A DNA stretch of 64,000 bases from Halalkalibacter nanhaiisediminis. GTDB lineage: Bacteria; Bacillota; Bacilli; Bacillales; Bacillaceae_D. The translations under genes were made by a program, and so were the position numbers. The stretch is from NCBI RefSeq assembly GCF_007830185.1, contig NZ_VLKZ01000008.1, positions 1-64,000 on the forward strand, read 5' to 3'. Of this stretch, positions 16,696 to 24,388 are shown in pieces (within the stretch, counting starts at the first letter, position 1; each line of letters begins with the position of its first letter). The notes beneath the pieces were generated by a model that saw only the letters and a list, made by a program, of their open reading frames with translations, was not told the DNA's origin and searched no databases.

Positions 16696-17481
16696 TTAAG
16701 ATGACTCACTATTATTTCCACTGCTTCCCTTTTCTTGCTTAGCCGGCTTCGATAAAAACCAACTAATCACGACAATAGAAAGTAAGACACCCCAAAAGAT
16801 GACTTTCCAAACAGAAGATTCTGCGAAATGATGAGCTACTAATCCAACGTCAGGATGACTTAACGTGTACACGGCTAATTTCACCCCTACCCATCCTACG
16901 ATTAAGTAGGCACCTGTTTCTAATCCTGGACGTTTTTCTAACACTTTTACAAACGCACCTGCTGCAAAGCGCATAATGACAATTCCGATTAAACCACCAA
17001 TTAAGATGACGAGAAATTGTCCACCATCAAGTCGACCAATCATTGGCAATGGTGTCTCAGGCAACGTCATCGCAAGAGCAACGGCAGCCAACACTGAATC
17101 AACAGCAAATGCTACATCCGCTAGCTCCACTTTAATAACCGTTTTCCAAAATCCATCAGCTGACGTTCGTACCGTATGCTTCTCTTCTTTTTTGACCAAA
17201 TATTTTCGAACAAGGAAATTAATCGATAGATAGAGCAGATAAGCAGCTCCTACTGCTTGGATTTGCCAAACATTAATTAAGACGGCGATAAGAAAGAGCG
17301 AGGCAAAGCGAAAGATAAAGGCACCAGCAAGTCCATAAAACAAAGCCTTCTTCCGTTTATCTTCTGGTAAATGTCTAACCATCATTGCAAGAACAACTGC
17401 ATTGTCTGCAGCGAGTATTCCTTCAAGACCGATTAATACAAGTAGAACCCATGCATACTCGAGCCAAATTGCCATATCCAC
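16696..17481 (-). CDS. TerC-family integral membrane protein (metal exporter type)
   Basis: A 261-residue protein with about seven membrane helices. It carries the family motifs LEGILAADNAVVLAMM (about residues 20-35) and KVELADVAFAVDSVLAA (about 118-134), whose acidic residues lie within the membrane. Related Bacillus proteins YkoY and YceF export manganese, some in support of metalation of secreted enzymes. The C terminus is a polar tail. GTG 17481 is preferred because AGAGGA is seven bases upstream; the ATG two codons later is too far. A structured leader with a terminator precedes it, so expression is probably controlled by premature termination. Confidence 0.87.
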   Translation of the reverse strand: MDMAIWLEYAWVLLVLIGLEGILAADNAVVLAMMVRHLPEDKRKKALFYGLAGAFIFRFASLFLIAVLINVWQIQAVGAAYLLYLSINFLVRKYLVKKEEKHTVRTSADGFWKTVIKVELADVAFAVDSVLAAVALAMTLPETPLPMIGRLDGGQFLVILIGGLIGIVIMRFAAGAFVKVLEKRPGLETGAYLIVGWVGVKLAVYTLSHPDVGLVAHHFAESSVWKVIFWGVLLSIVVISWFLSKPAKQEKGSSGNNSESS

Positions 17482-17530
17482 TTGTCATTCCTCTTTTCAA
17501 TTCCTATTAGAAAACTTAACCGTTAACAAG

Positions 17531-17560
17531 AAAAAACCCTCTATCCAAATTTGTAGAGAG
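17531..17560 (-). terminator. Terminator in the terC leader
   Basis: On the minus strand CTCTCTA pairs with TAGAGGG (one U-G) followed by TTTTTT, about 50 bases before the terC start. Confidence 0.75.
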
Positions 17561-17700
17561 TTCGTAAACAAATAGACCCCTACCCAAACGGCAAAGATCT
17601 GTCATGGTCATAAAGACTTTGATGTACTGCTTCCTTCTTTGTGGACGGATGACATTTTAATGTCACTTACCTGAATCAATCAAAGTACTATGTTTGCCGA
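17531..17700 (-). ncRNA. Structured leader or small RNA upstream of terC, class unknown
   Basis: On the minus strand CGGCAAA (17699-17693) pairs with TTTGCCG (17595-17589), inside it ACTTTGAT (17686-17679) pairs with ATCAAAGT (17623-17616), and inside that TGACAT pairs with ATGTCA around a 4-base loop (17665-17650). Long purine-rich internal strands remain, and a terminator ends the unit before terC. This is the architecture of a ligand-binding leader. I looked for the yybP-ykoY (manganese) motifs GGGGAGUA and CGAACG in the expected order and did not find them. A stand-alone small RNA is the alternative. Confidence 0.5.
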
Positions 17701-17777
17701 TAAGATTTAGTTTGATGTATGTTCATTCTGATGTATTCTCTTAAAAAAAGAGACTCCTAAATCCTACATGATCATGT

Positions 17778-18161
17778 TTACCAAATATGAGAAAATAACA
17801 AATCCAGCTGATAATCTCTTTTTTGACTAAGATAATCATTTCCTGCATCTGTTAACATGACTTTATTTCCACTTTGTTGAACAAGCTGTTCTGTAAAGGC
17901 TATATCGATATAAAATTGATAAAGATGAGCACGCTTCTGCTTACTTTTTTTACCCATTAGCTGATACCCAAACGTGCGATCATGAGTACGCCAGAAGCGC
18001 GGGTGAATTTGTCGATCATCTATCAGCCTGATCGATCCATGCTGTTTCATTTTACGCAGCATAAAAACAAATCCATCAACTAAATCAACTTGAGAACTAC
18101 TTAAATCCGTTTGTTCATTTAGCCATTTAAACAGCTCAGTCCTAACATTCATTTTTCCCAT
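17778..18161 (-). CDS. Hypothetical protein, possible winged-helix
   Basis: A basic 127-residue protein with no membrane segment or signal peptide. An N-terminal helical part (about 1-40) and a later NKVMLTDAGNDYLSQ segment (about 98-112) resemble the end of a winged-helix domain, where LTxxG often marks the wing, but no DNA-recognition helix is clear. It has neighbours on both sides but no close gene spacing. ATG at the fourth codon (after GGGGAATGGGAAA) is an alternative start. I do not recognise the family. Confidence 0.6.
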   Translation of the reverse strand: MGKMNVRTELFKWLNEQTDLSSSQVDLVDGFVFMLRKMKQHGSIRLIDDRQIHPRFWRTHDRTFGYQLMGKKSKQKRAHLYQFYIDIAFTEQLVQQSGNKVMLTDAGNDYLSQKRDYQLDLLFSHIW

Positions 18162-18295
18162 TCCCCATTCGTATCATCTACATACCGACGTCGATTATTG
18201 ACTTAATTTTACCATATTCGACAAGGCTTTTATAGAGGATAGGGGGTCAAAAAGACGCGATTCTTTCTAAATTAGTGAAGCGTTACAGTGTTTAA

Positions 18296-19258
18296 TTATT
18301 CTAATTCATTGATGGATAATGCCTGACCTGGAACGATGAGATCTGTCTCTAAATCATTTTCTTTCATAATCAATTCAACTGTTACCTCGTGTTCTTTAGC
18401 AATGGCAGAGAGAGTGTCTCCCTCACTGATTACATAATCAGCTACTGACGGATATATGGTAAGAATTGAGCCAACGGAAAGCAGATCATTCTCTAAATAG
18501 TTCCACTCTTTTAGCTTATCGATCGATACTTGAAAATGCGATGCTATACTCCAAAGAGTATCTCCTGCTTGTACAACGACTTCGACTGATTCCTCACTAG
18601 GATTATCCATTTCCACTTCATCATGACGTAGTTTTTCACTATCCTTTATCGTAGCTTGTTCTTGTTTAGAGCTCATGACTGTGGTGACTTCGCGAGATCT
18701 CCAATCTTGGCCATAAGGTGAAGCCTCACCTAAAGCTGCGTACATATATTCTGGTTCATTTGAGAGAACGAGAAAAGGATCAACTGCTTCGGATTTTTCG
18801 AGGTTCCAACTACCTGCATGTACTTCAAAATGCAAGTGATTTCCAAAGGAGCGACCTGTATTACCAACTGTCCCTAATTGCTCTCCTTCTTCTAATACTT
18901 GTCCCTCTTCTGCTAGCCTTTGATGAAGATGAGCGTAAACTGTCTCCAATCCATTGTCATGTTGCACAAACACAACATGACCATACGAATCTGAATAATA
19001 AGAACGACTTACGGTACCGTCTGCAATCGAGACAACGGGCGTTCCCTCAGGAGCAGCAAGATCAATTCCATAATGCTTTCCACTCCTTGTCCCATATGTA
19101 TCCGTCACTTCACCAACAGTAGGCCAAATGAGCGATTCATACAGCTCATTTGGAAGATTTTTTTCTGCTGCCAATGTCGTTGTCGTTCCAAGAAAAAGCA
19201 GACCAATAAATGCTGCCAAAGCTAGAGCAATACAAACACGTTTTACAAAGTCAAGCAT
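18296..19258 (-). CDS. Secreted M23 metallopeptidase with two LysM domains
   Basis: A 320-residue cell-wall hydrolase or spore-wall factor. A signal peptide ends near TTLAA (about residue 31). An M23 (LytM/lysostaphin-like) domain follows (about 45-160), with zinc ligands in HYGIDLAA, YAHLH and GNHLHFEVH. A Ser/Glu-rich linker leads to two LysM repeats (about 228-271 and 276-318). It cleaves peptidoglycan peptide crosslinks. The preferred start is ATG 19258, preceded by AAGGAGGAAACT; an upstream in-frame ATG would put 18 charged residues before the signal peptide. Confidence 0.86.
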   Translation of the reverse strand: MLDFVKRVCIALALAAFIGLLFLGTTTTLAAEKNLPNELYESLIWPTVGEVTDTYGTRSGKHYGIDLAAPEGTPVVSIADGTVSRSYYSDSYGHVVFVQHDNGLETVYAHLHQRLAEEGQVLEEGEQLGTVGNTGRSFGNHLHFEVHAGSWNLEKSEAVDPFLVLSNEPEYMYAALGEASPYGQDWRSREVTTVMSSKQEQATIKDSEKLRHDEVEMDNPSEESVEVVVQAGDTLWSIASHFQVSIDKLKEWNYLENDLLSVGSILTIYPSVADYVISEGDTLSAIAKEHEVTVELIMKENDLETDLIVPGQALSINELE

Positions 19259-19699
19259 AGTTTCCTCCTTATGTATCGAGAAGTTATTTTCCTTTTTTTT
19301 CACTTCATTCACATACAGTTTATTCTATGCTGACGATTGTTCAACTATTCCTATTTTTTACAATAAACCCTTTAAGCGTATTTTTGTATGCTTTTTCTTC
19401 AAATTATTTTTGCCTACCTTATACACTGTTCACCTCCTTTAAGACGTTTTTAGTATGAAGTGATTTCCTTGAAATTATGCAATGATAATAAAAGAGATAT
19501 GTCAAAAGCTAGACAACATTTCATTGATCTATCTTATCTCATTAACAGAGGGGATAAGGCTGAACATAAATAGCTTTGAGAAGGAGGTACAAGATCTTAT
19601 GATAGATAATTTGACTTGCTTTATTTGAATATGATACTCTAATTTAGATTTAATATTCAGAAAATACAGAAATATTAACTCTGAGGGAGATGATGGCAG
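19259..19699. other. Gene-free stretch between the M23 gene and the serine hydrolase gene
   Basis: A/T-rich. It holds the upstream region of the M23 gene and, at 19581-19628, AAGGAGGTAC followed by a nine-codon frame (ATG 19599, TGA 19626-19628). TTGACT at 19611-19616 followed by a GATACT -10 is a plausible promoter for the hydrolase gene. Nothing else was recognised. Confidence 0.5.
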
Positions 19700-20926
19700 A
19701 TGGCAAGGGAAGCAATGGAGAGTGCTTTGAAAGAAACGATTGATAAAGTTTTGGAAAACGCTGTAGGTCGTGCTGGAGGTGTCCCAGGTATCGTAGCGAT
19801 GGTAACTGATAAAGATGGCAATATTTACGAGGGTTCAGCAGGCGTACGTGAACTTGGGAAAGAAACACCTATGACAACCGACACAGTGTGTGCTCTTTTC
19901 TCGACCACTAAAGCAATTGTTGGTGTAGCATTGATGCAATTGGTTCAAGAAGGCAAAGTAAGGCTCGATGATCCAGTCAATAAGTATGTGCCTGAGATTT
20001 CCGAAATAAAAGTCCTCGAAGGATTTGATGCAGATGGACAACCGAAACTAAGATCACCTCGAACCGACATTACAATAGAAATGCTGATGCTCCATACTGC
20101 TGGCTTTGGTTATGAGTTCTTTAGTCATGAAGACCGAAAATATCGAGATGCCAAGGACGTACCTTCTATACTCACTAGTACCTTTGACTCCGTTAAAAAT
20201 GTGCTGTTATTTGAGCCAGGCGAACAATGGAACTATGGCGTTAACATTGACTGGGTTGGCAAAGTCGTCGAAGCCGTTCGCGGTAAGCGTCTAGGTGACG
20301 TAATGGCTGAACATATTTTTGTCCCATTAGGAATGAAGGACATCGGATTTTCACTAACACCGTCGATGATGGAACGACGTGCAACCATCCATAATCGTGC
20401 CCAGGATGGTGCGCTCACGCCAATGCCTGATCTCAAGCTACCCGACAATCCAGAAATGGATATGGGAGGACACGGTTTGTATGCGAGCGTTGGGGAGTAT
20501 ATGAAGTTTATTAGGATGATCCTAAATGACGGAGGAGGTGTACTCGAACCAGAAACGGTCGCACAAATGGCTCAAAACGGGCTTAGTGGATCATTAAAGA
20601 TTGATGGATGGATCACATCCGACCCATCGCTAGCTAATAACGGGGAGTTCTTCCCAGGTGTGCAAAAGTCGTGGGGTTATACATTCCAAATAAACGAGGA
20701 CCCTACTCCAACAGGTCGACCAGCAGGCCAATTAATGTGGGCAGGACTTGCTAATCTATTCTACTGGATTGATCGTGAAAACGGCATTGGTGGATTTTTC
20801 GCTTCTCAAGTCTTCCCTTTTCAAGATGTGGCGTCGTACTTAGGCTTCCTCGAGTTTGAATCAGCTGTTTATCAAACGTTAAAATCAGGTGCTGATCTCC
20901 GTCAAGAAGCGCAGGTAGATGGGTAA
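19700..20926 (+). CDS. Serine hydrolase, class C beta-lactamase/EstB-like fold
   Basis: A 408-residue protein with the catalytic pair S68-x-x-K71 (FSTTKA) and a tyrosine in WNYGVNID near residue 178, in place of the YxN motif. A WAGLAN segment near 348 takes the place of the KTG motif, as in EstB-type esterases. There is no signal peptide, so it is a cytoplasmic esterase or amidase rather than a beta-lactamase guarding the wall. The substrate is unknown. It stands alone between hairpins on a strand opposite to most of its neighbours, which hints at an independent acquisition. The RBS is GAGGGAGATG. Confidence 0.82.
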   Translation: MAREAMESALKETIDKVLENAVGRAGGVPGIVAMVTDKDGNIYEGSAGVRELGKETPMTTDTVCALFSTTKAIVGVALMQLVQEGKVRLDDPVNKYVPEISEIKVLEGFDADGQPKLRSPRTDITIEMLMLHTAGFGYEFFSHEDRKYRDAKDVPSILTSTFDSVKNVLLFEPGEQWNYGVNIDWVGKVVEAVRGKRLGDVMAEHIFVPLGMKDIGFSLTPSMMERRATIHNRAQDGALTPMPDLKLPDNPEMDMGGHGLYASVGEYMKFIRMILNDGGGVLEPETVAQMAQNGLSGSLKIDGWITSDPSLANNGEFFPGVQKSWGYTFQINEDPTPTGRPAGQLMWAGLANLFYWIDRENGIGGFFASQVFPFQDVASYLGFLEFESAVYQTLKSGADLRQEAQVDG

Positions 20927-20945
20927 ATTCATGTTATAAATACAA

Positions 20946-20986
20946 GTAGAGCCAGTTATGATGAATCTTTTCATAACTGGCTCTAC
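20946..20986. terminator. Bidirectional terminator between the hydrolase and VanW genes
   Basis: GTAGAGCCAGTTATGA and TCATAACTGGCTCTAC form a perfect 16-bp stem with T-rich flanks on both strands. Confidence 0.92.
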
Positions 20987-20991
20987 TATTT

Positions 20992-21909
20992 TTATTTATG
21001 TGTATGAACCGTTACGGTGATCTCTCCTCGATCGATATTTACATGAGATTTAATAAGCACAGGATAAGAATGTGGATTAGTAAAACGAAAATCAGGACCT
21101 CCCCAAGAAACCGTCGCATCTCTCCCTTCTTGAACATAACCAATATCGCGAGAATGTGAATAACGTTCAACCATTTCTAAGCCTGCTGCATCAACGGCAT
21201 TAAACAAGGTTGAGGACGTTTGACAGATTCCCCCGCCAATTCCCATCACAAATTCCTTATTCACAATTTCCATTGCTTCTTGATAGCCTCGCTCAACCGT
21301 ACGCTCTCCTACTGTTTGATTGAAGGAAAAACTGTCTCCTGGTCCGAGCACAACATTTGAAATAGCATTTGAAGATAAAACAATATTTTCCGATCTACCT
21401 GCCACTCCTTGATTAAAATAAGTTGTAAATTCACCTATCACCTTTTTATCAATGCCAATGACGTCTTCTTTTGACACATTTGGTTCTGTTACTTCGATCG
21501 GTAACTGCACTTCTTTTTCACCAATAGGTAAGGATAATAGCTGTTCGACAAGGTCACTTTCAGCTAATATGACTCGCTCTTTACCATAAATAAGCTCACC
21601 ATTTTCATCAATTTTTGCATTTTGCATCGGTGTATCAATTTGCGAGGCAAGTTCACTGGCAAATTGACGTAATTCTTCTTCATGCAATTGTTCATCTGTC
21701 AAATATCCAAAATCATTCATCACGACATAATAAGCTTTTCCGTTCCAATCATCACCCAATGTCACCTCCCAATGAACGGGTATTTTATAAGCTACTTGTT
21801 CGTTTAACATGGAATGATTTCTGGCTATTTTTTCGTTCTCATCAGCTGAGACATACTCTCCCCCCACTACGAGGAGCATTGGGATCAGCAACCAACCTCT
21901 TTTCATCAT
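20992..21909 (-). CDS. VanW-family exported protein
   Basis: A 305-residue protein with a signal peptide (about 1-22, ending VSA). The middle (about 60-165) resembles the peptidoglycan-binding-like domain preceding VanW domains. The VanW domain (about 170-300) shows the typical SFNQTVGERTVERGY and GIGGGICQTSSTLFNA motifs. VanW proteins occur widely in spore formers without glycopeptide resistance; B. subtilis YoaR is a relative. Function is unknown, probably at the cell surface. The RBS is AGGAGGAGGAT. It lies 113 bases downstream of the cobalamin operon's last gene, on the same strand. Confidence 0.83.
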   Translation of the reverse strand: MMKRGWLLIPMLLVVGGEYVSADENEKIARNHSMLNEQVAYKIPVHWEVTLGDDWNGKAYYVVMNDFGYLTDEQLHEEELRQFASELASQIDTPMQNAKIDENGELIYGKERVILAESDLVEQLLSLPIGEKEVQLPIEVTEPNVSKEDVIGIDKKVIGEFTTYFNQGVAGRSENIVLSSNAISNVVLGPGDSFSFNQTVGERTVERGYQEAMEIVNKEFVMGIGGGICQTSSTLFNAVDAAGLEMVERYSHSRDIGYVQEGRDATVSWGGPDFRFTNPHSYPVLIKSHVNIDRGEITVTVHTHK

Positions 21910-22022
21910 ATCCTCCTCCTATCCTGCACACGCATTTCAATATATGATCGAGGAAAAAAATGATGCCATTATTTCAGAGAAAAAAGAAGACAGCTAAATG
22001 ATTAGCCATCTCCTTTTATCGT

Positions 22023-22613
22023 TTACTTCTCTTCTTTTCTTTTTCCACCACGAAAGACAATCGCACTACGCTCATATTCAACGTCCTTTACCTGTAAGCG
22101 ATGATTAATCACTCGACCAATCGCAAAGAAATAATCAGACAGACGATTTAAATATTTTAAAACAATTGGATTGATCACATCCGTTTCAGATTGCAGTGTA
22201 GCGACATGACGTTCTGCGCGTCTTACAACTGTACGACAAACATGAATCGTCGCTGCTGCTTCTGCCCCCCCTGGCAAGATAAAACGTTCTAGCTCAGGTG
22301 CTTCTTTAATGTACTCATCAATTCGCTCTTCTAAAAAATCAACAATTTCTTGTTTTGCTTTATAAGGGCGTTGTTCGGTTACTTTTAACATCGCTAAATC
22401 GCCACCGCAATCAAATAGCTCGTGCTGAATCTTAACTAATTCAGGCTTAATGTCAGGAAAGAGTTCATCATCTAATTGCGCGATTGCAAGTCCAACAAAT
22501 GAGTTTACCTCATCCGTTGTTCCATATGAAGTGACGCGAATATCATCCTTCGGTAATCTTCCACCAATAACACTTGTTTTTCCTTCATCACCTGTACGTG
22601 TATATAATCTCAT
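22023..22613 (-). CDS. pduO: PduO-type cob(I)yrinic acid a,c-diamide adenosyltransferase
   Basis: A 196-residue enzyme that moves the adenosyl group of ATP onto cob(I)alamin or its precursors. The PduO signatures are clear: RLYTRTGDEGKTSVIGG at the N terminus (ATP site), YGTTDEVNSFVG and the C-terminal RTVVRRAERHVATL plus YLNRLSDYFFAIGR. It is like B. subtilis YvqK. It is the last gene of the riboswitch-controlled corrinoid operon and completes production of the adenosyl coenzyme. The RBS is CGGGAGG. Confidence 0.94.
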   Translation of the reverse strand: MRLYTRTGDEGKTSVIGGRLPKDDIRVTSYGTTDEVNSFVGLAIAQLDDELFPDIKPELVKIQHELFDCGGDLAMLKVTEQRPYKAKQEIVDFLEERIDEYIKEAPELERFILPGGAEAAATIHVCRTVVRRAERHVATLQSETDVINPIVLKYLNRLSDYFFAIGRVINHRLQVKDVEYERSAIVFRGGKRKEEK

Positions 22614-22629
22614 GTTCTTCTACCTCCCG

Positions 22630-23055
22630 TTATTTTAATTGCTCGTTTAACCCATACCAAATGACATCGACTCTTGTTGCCTGCTTGGCTACATCTTGAA
22701 AGCACCAGCCTACAACGTCACGTAATAATCGTGCTTCCTTTTCCATCGGAACAATGCCTTTACCAATATCTGTTCCTATCAAAAAAAGCTTGGAATGCCT
22801 ATTGCGCATCTCCCATTCTAGCCATAATTGAAGCCAAGAGCGAAAGGCCTGACGTGGATTGGGTTCATTTAAAAATGATTGAATCATGCTTTCTAAACCA
22901 AACATAATCACCGTTTCGCTTAATTGATCGTTTGGTACAATTCCCCATTCCTCATATCCATTATACCATGTGAAATCGGTTACTTGGCTTTTACGAACAT
23001 GATTTAATACCCACTGATTTTTGCCGTGATAGGCTCCTCCTGTAATAAAGTGAAT
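22630..23055 (-). CDS. CobU-like paralogue with non-AUG start and altered P-loop
   Basis: About 141 residues. The C-terminal half (GTDIGKGIVP, RLLRDVVGWCFQ) is clearly that of CobU, the adenosylcobinamide kinase/guanylyltransferase. Extending upstream in frame gives HFITGGAYHGKNQWV, matching the CobU N terminus, but the P-loop S/T is asparagine and the middle of the protein is short. No ATG, GTG or TTG lies between the upstream stop and this motif. AGGAGGGGAGGAC precedes ATT (23055) or ACG (23058), so one of these is the likely start. A complete CobU is encoded at 25893-26471, so this copy probably has another or a lost function. Confidence 0.6.
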   Translation of the reverse strand: MHFITGGAYHGKNQWVLNHVRKSQVTDFTWYNGYEEWGIVPNDQLSETVIMFGLESMIQSFLNEPNPRQAFRSWLQLWLEWEMRNRHSKLFLIGTDIGKGIVPMEKEARLLRDVVGWCFQDVAKQATRVDVIWYGLNEQLK

Positions 23056-23639
23056 CGTCCTCCCCTCCTCACATCATCACATTTTCCGATTAACGTAAAA
23101 GCGGCACCAATTGGAACTTCCCACTCAAAGAAAGCACGTTTTTCTGGCGCAAAAGATGATAACCATTGTCTAATTAACCCGCCATGCGTAATCACCGTCA
23201 CATTTGTTACTTCATTCTCTTTTGCAAGGTCAAGTACCTGCTTCATCGCAAGATTTGTTCGCTGACGAAACTGTTCTAGCCTTTCCCCGTTTGGAGGGGT
23301 AACAAGACATGGATCATCAAGCCAACTTCGATACATACGATCATCTTTTAACTCTTCATACGTCTTTCCTTCCCAATCACCAAAATCGATTTCTCTTAAG
23401 AGTGCTAAGCATAAGTATGATTGGTCTGGGTACAAGAGCTCTGTTGTTTCCTTACACCTTGTTAAATCACTTGAAATAAGTAAACGCTTTTTGCCAATTT
23501 CTTGCCCTTTGGTGATCTTAAGGAGATCGGCTCGTCCTCTTTCAGATAATGGTAAATCAGTCGAGCCAATATATCGTTTTTCTTCATTAAATTTCGTTAA
23601 TCCATGCCGAATAAGAGTAAGAGCCAGAGAATGCCCCAT
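23004..23639 (-). CDS. cobC: Histidine phosphatase, probable alpha-ribazole phosphatase
   Basis: A 211-residue phosphatase of the phosphoglycerate-mutase branch. RHGLT (about residues 11-15) holds the phosphohistidine, EIDFGDWEG the general acid region, and THGG near 152 the second histidine. Its place between cobS and the CobU-like gene makes alpha-ribazole-5'-phosphate, the lower-ligand precursor, its likely substrate. It overlaps cobS by 43 bases and the next gene by about 52, so the three are tightly coupled. The RBS is AAGGAGGTG. Confidence 0.85.
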   Translation of the reverse strand: MGHSLALTLIRHGLTKFNEEKRYIGSTDLPLSERGRADLLKITKGQEIGKKRLLISSDLTRCKETTELLYPDQSYLCLALLREIDFGDWEGKTYEELKDDRMYRSWLDDPCLVTPPNGERLEQFRQRTNLAMKQVLDLAKENEVTNVTVITHGGLIRQWLSSFAPEKRAFFEWEVPIGAAFTLIGKCDDVRRGGRFTLLQEEPITAKISGY

Positions 23640-24388
23640 AAAATCGTTTCACCTCCTTCTCCGCCTGCCCCTGTTGTATCACCAGTAATCCCGCCAATTT
23701 GATAGTGAATCCAACGCATCCATAAAAATAGAAAGATTCCGGACGTTACAACTAATGAGAATAGCAGTGGAGAAAATAGCAACGTCACGAGCATGGCTAG
23801 TAACGACCAACCTATAAAGACGAGCTTCATTGATCGTTTTTTCACCGCCTTTAATGCGGCTGCCATCCCGTCTTGTCGCGCAAACGACCCAAGCAAAAGC
23901 TGCCAGCCAAGTAAGAGTCTAACGAGAAAAGGAATCAGAACGAGTGCAAATAAAATTTGATGACCAGCTAATTGTAAGCTCTCATAAATAAAAAGCAATC
24001 GCCAACCAAGAAGCAAAAGTAAAGCAAGTACACCAAATGTCCCAATACGCGGATCTTTCATAATCTCTAGCTTCCGCTTGCGATCTCTTCTTGAAAACAC
24101 GGCATCGTGAAAATCGGCCCACCCATCAAGATGTAAGCCTCCAGAATAAAGAATTGAAAACGTTAAGAGCCATACAGTAATCACAAGCGTGGAAAAAGGT
24201 GACCACTCAAGTAAGACATAAGCTTGTAACGCTAAAAGGCCACCCAGAAGAAGGCCAATGATTGGATAAGCTGCTACAGAGGCTCTTGCTCGGGATTCAT
24301 CCCACTCTACTTGTTTCGTGATCGGAATTGTTGTTAACAACTGAAATGCGAGTAAGATTCCGTCGATCCATATTTTCACGTTGCTCAT
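23597..24388 (-). CDS. cobS: Adenosylcobinamide-GDP ribazoletransferase
   Basis: A 263-residue membrane enzyme that joins alpha-ribazole to adenosylcobinamide-GDP to form adenosylcobalamin. The family signatures are FQLLTTIPI near the start, LHLDGWADFHDAVFSRRDRKRKLEIMKDPRIGTFG split across about residues 80-115, and GGITGDTTGAGGE at the end. About six hydrophobic segments are present. The ATG overlaps the cbiP stop (ATGA), so I start at 24388 rather than at an earlier TTG. Confidence 0.93.
   Translation of the reverse strand: MSNVKIWIDGILLAFQLLTTIPITKQVEWDESRARASVAAYPIIGLLLGGLLALQAYVLLEWSPFSTLVITVWLLTFSILYSGGLHLDGWADFHDAVFSRRDRKRKLEIMKDPRIGTFGVLALLLLLGWRLLFIYESLQLAGHQILFALVLIPFLVRLLLGWQLLLGSFARQDGMAAALKAVKKRSMKLVFIGWSLLAMLVTLLFSPLLFSLVVTSGIFLFLWMRWIHYQIGGITGDTTGAGGEGGETILWGILWLLLLFGMD

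Noticed and set aside
17520-17760. yybP-ykoY manganese riboswitch before terC
   Set aside because: The order of conserved segments expected for this class (GGGGAGUA early, CGAACG late) is not seen, so I list the RNA as unassigned.
19700-20926. Beta-lactamase resistance gene
   Set aside because: SxxK is present, but the protein lacks a signal peptide and the usual KTG and YxN motifs, and it fits EstB-type esterases better.
20992-21909. Glycopeptide resistance from the VanW protein together with ddl
   Set aside because: There are no vanHAX or vanRS genes, Ddl has the tyrosine form typical of D-Ala-D-Ala synthesis, and VanW proteins are common in spore formers.
22630-22911. Start of the CobU-like paralogue at the internal GTG 22911
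   Set aside because: This would leave out the CobU-like N terminus that is clearly readable upstream in the same frame and has a strong ribosome-binding site before it.
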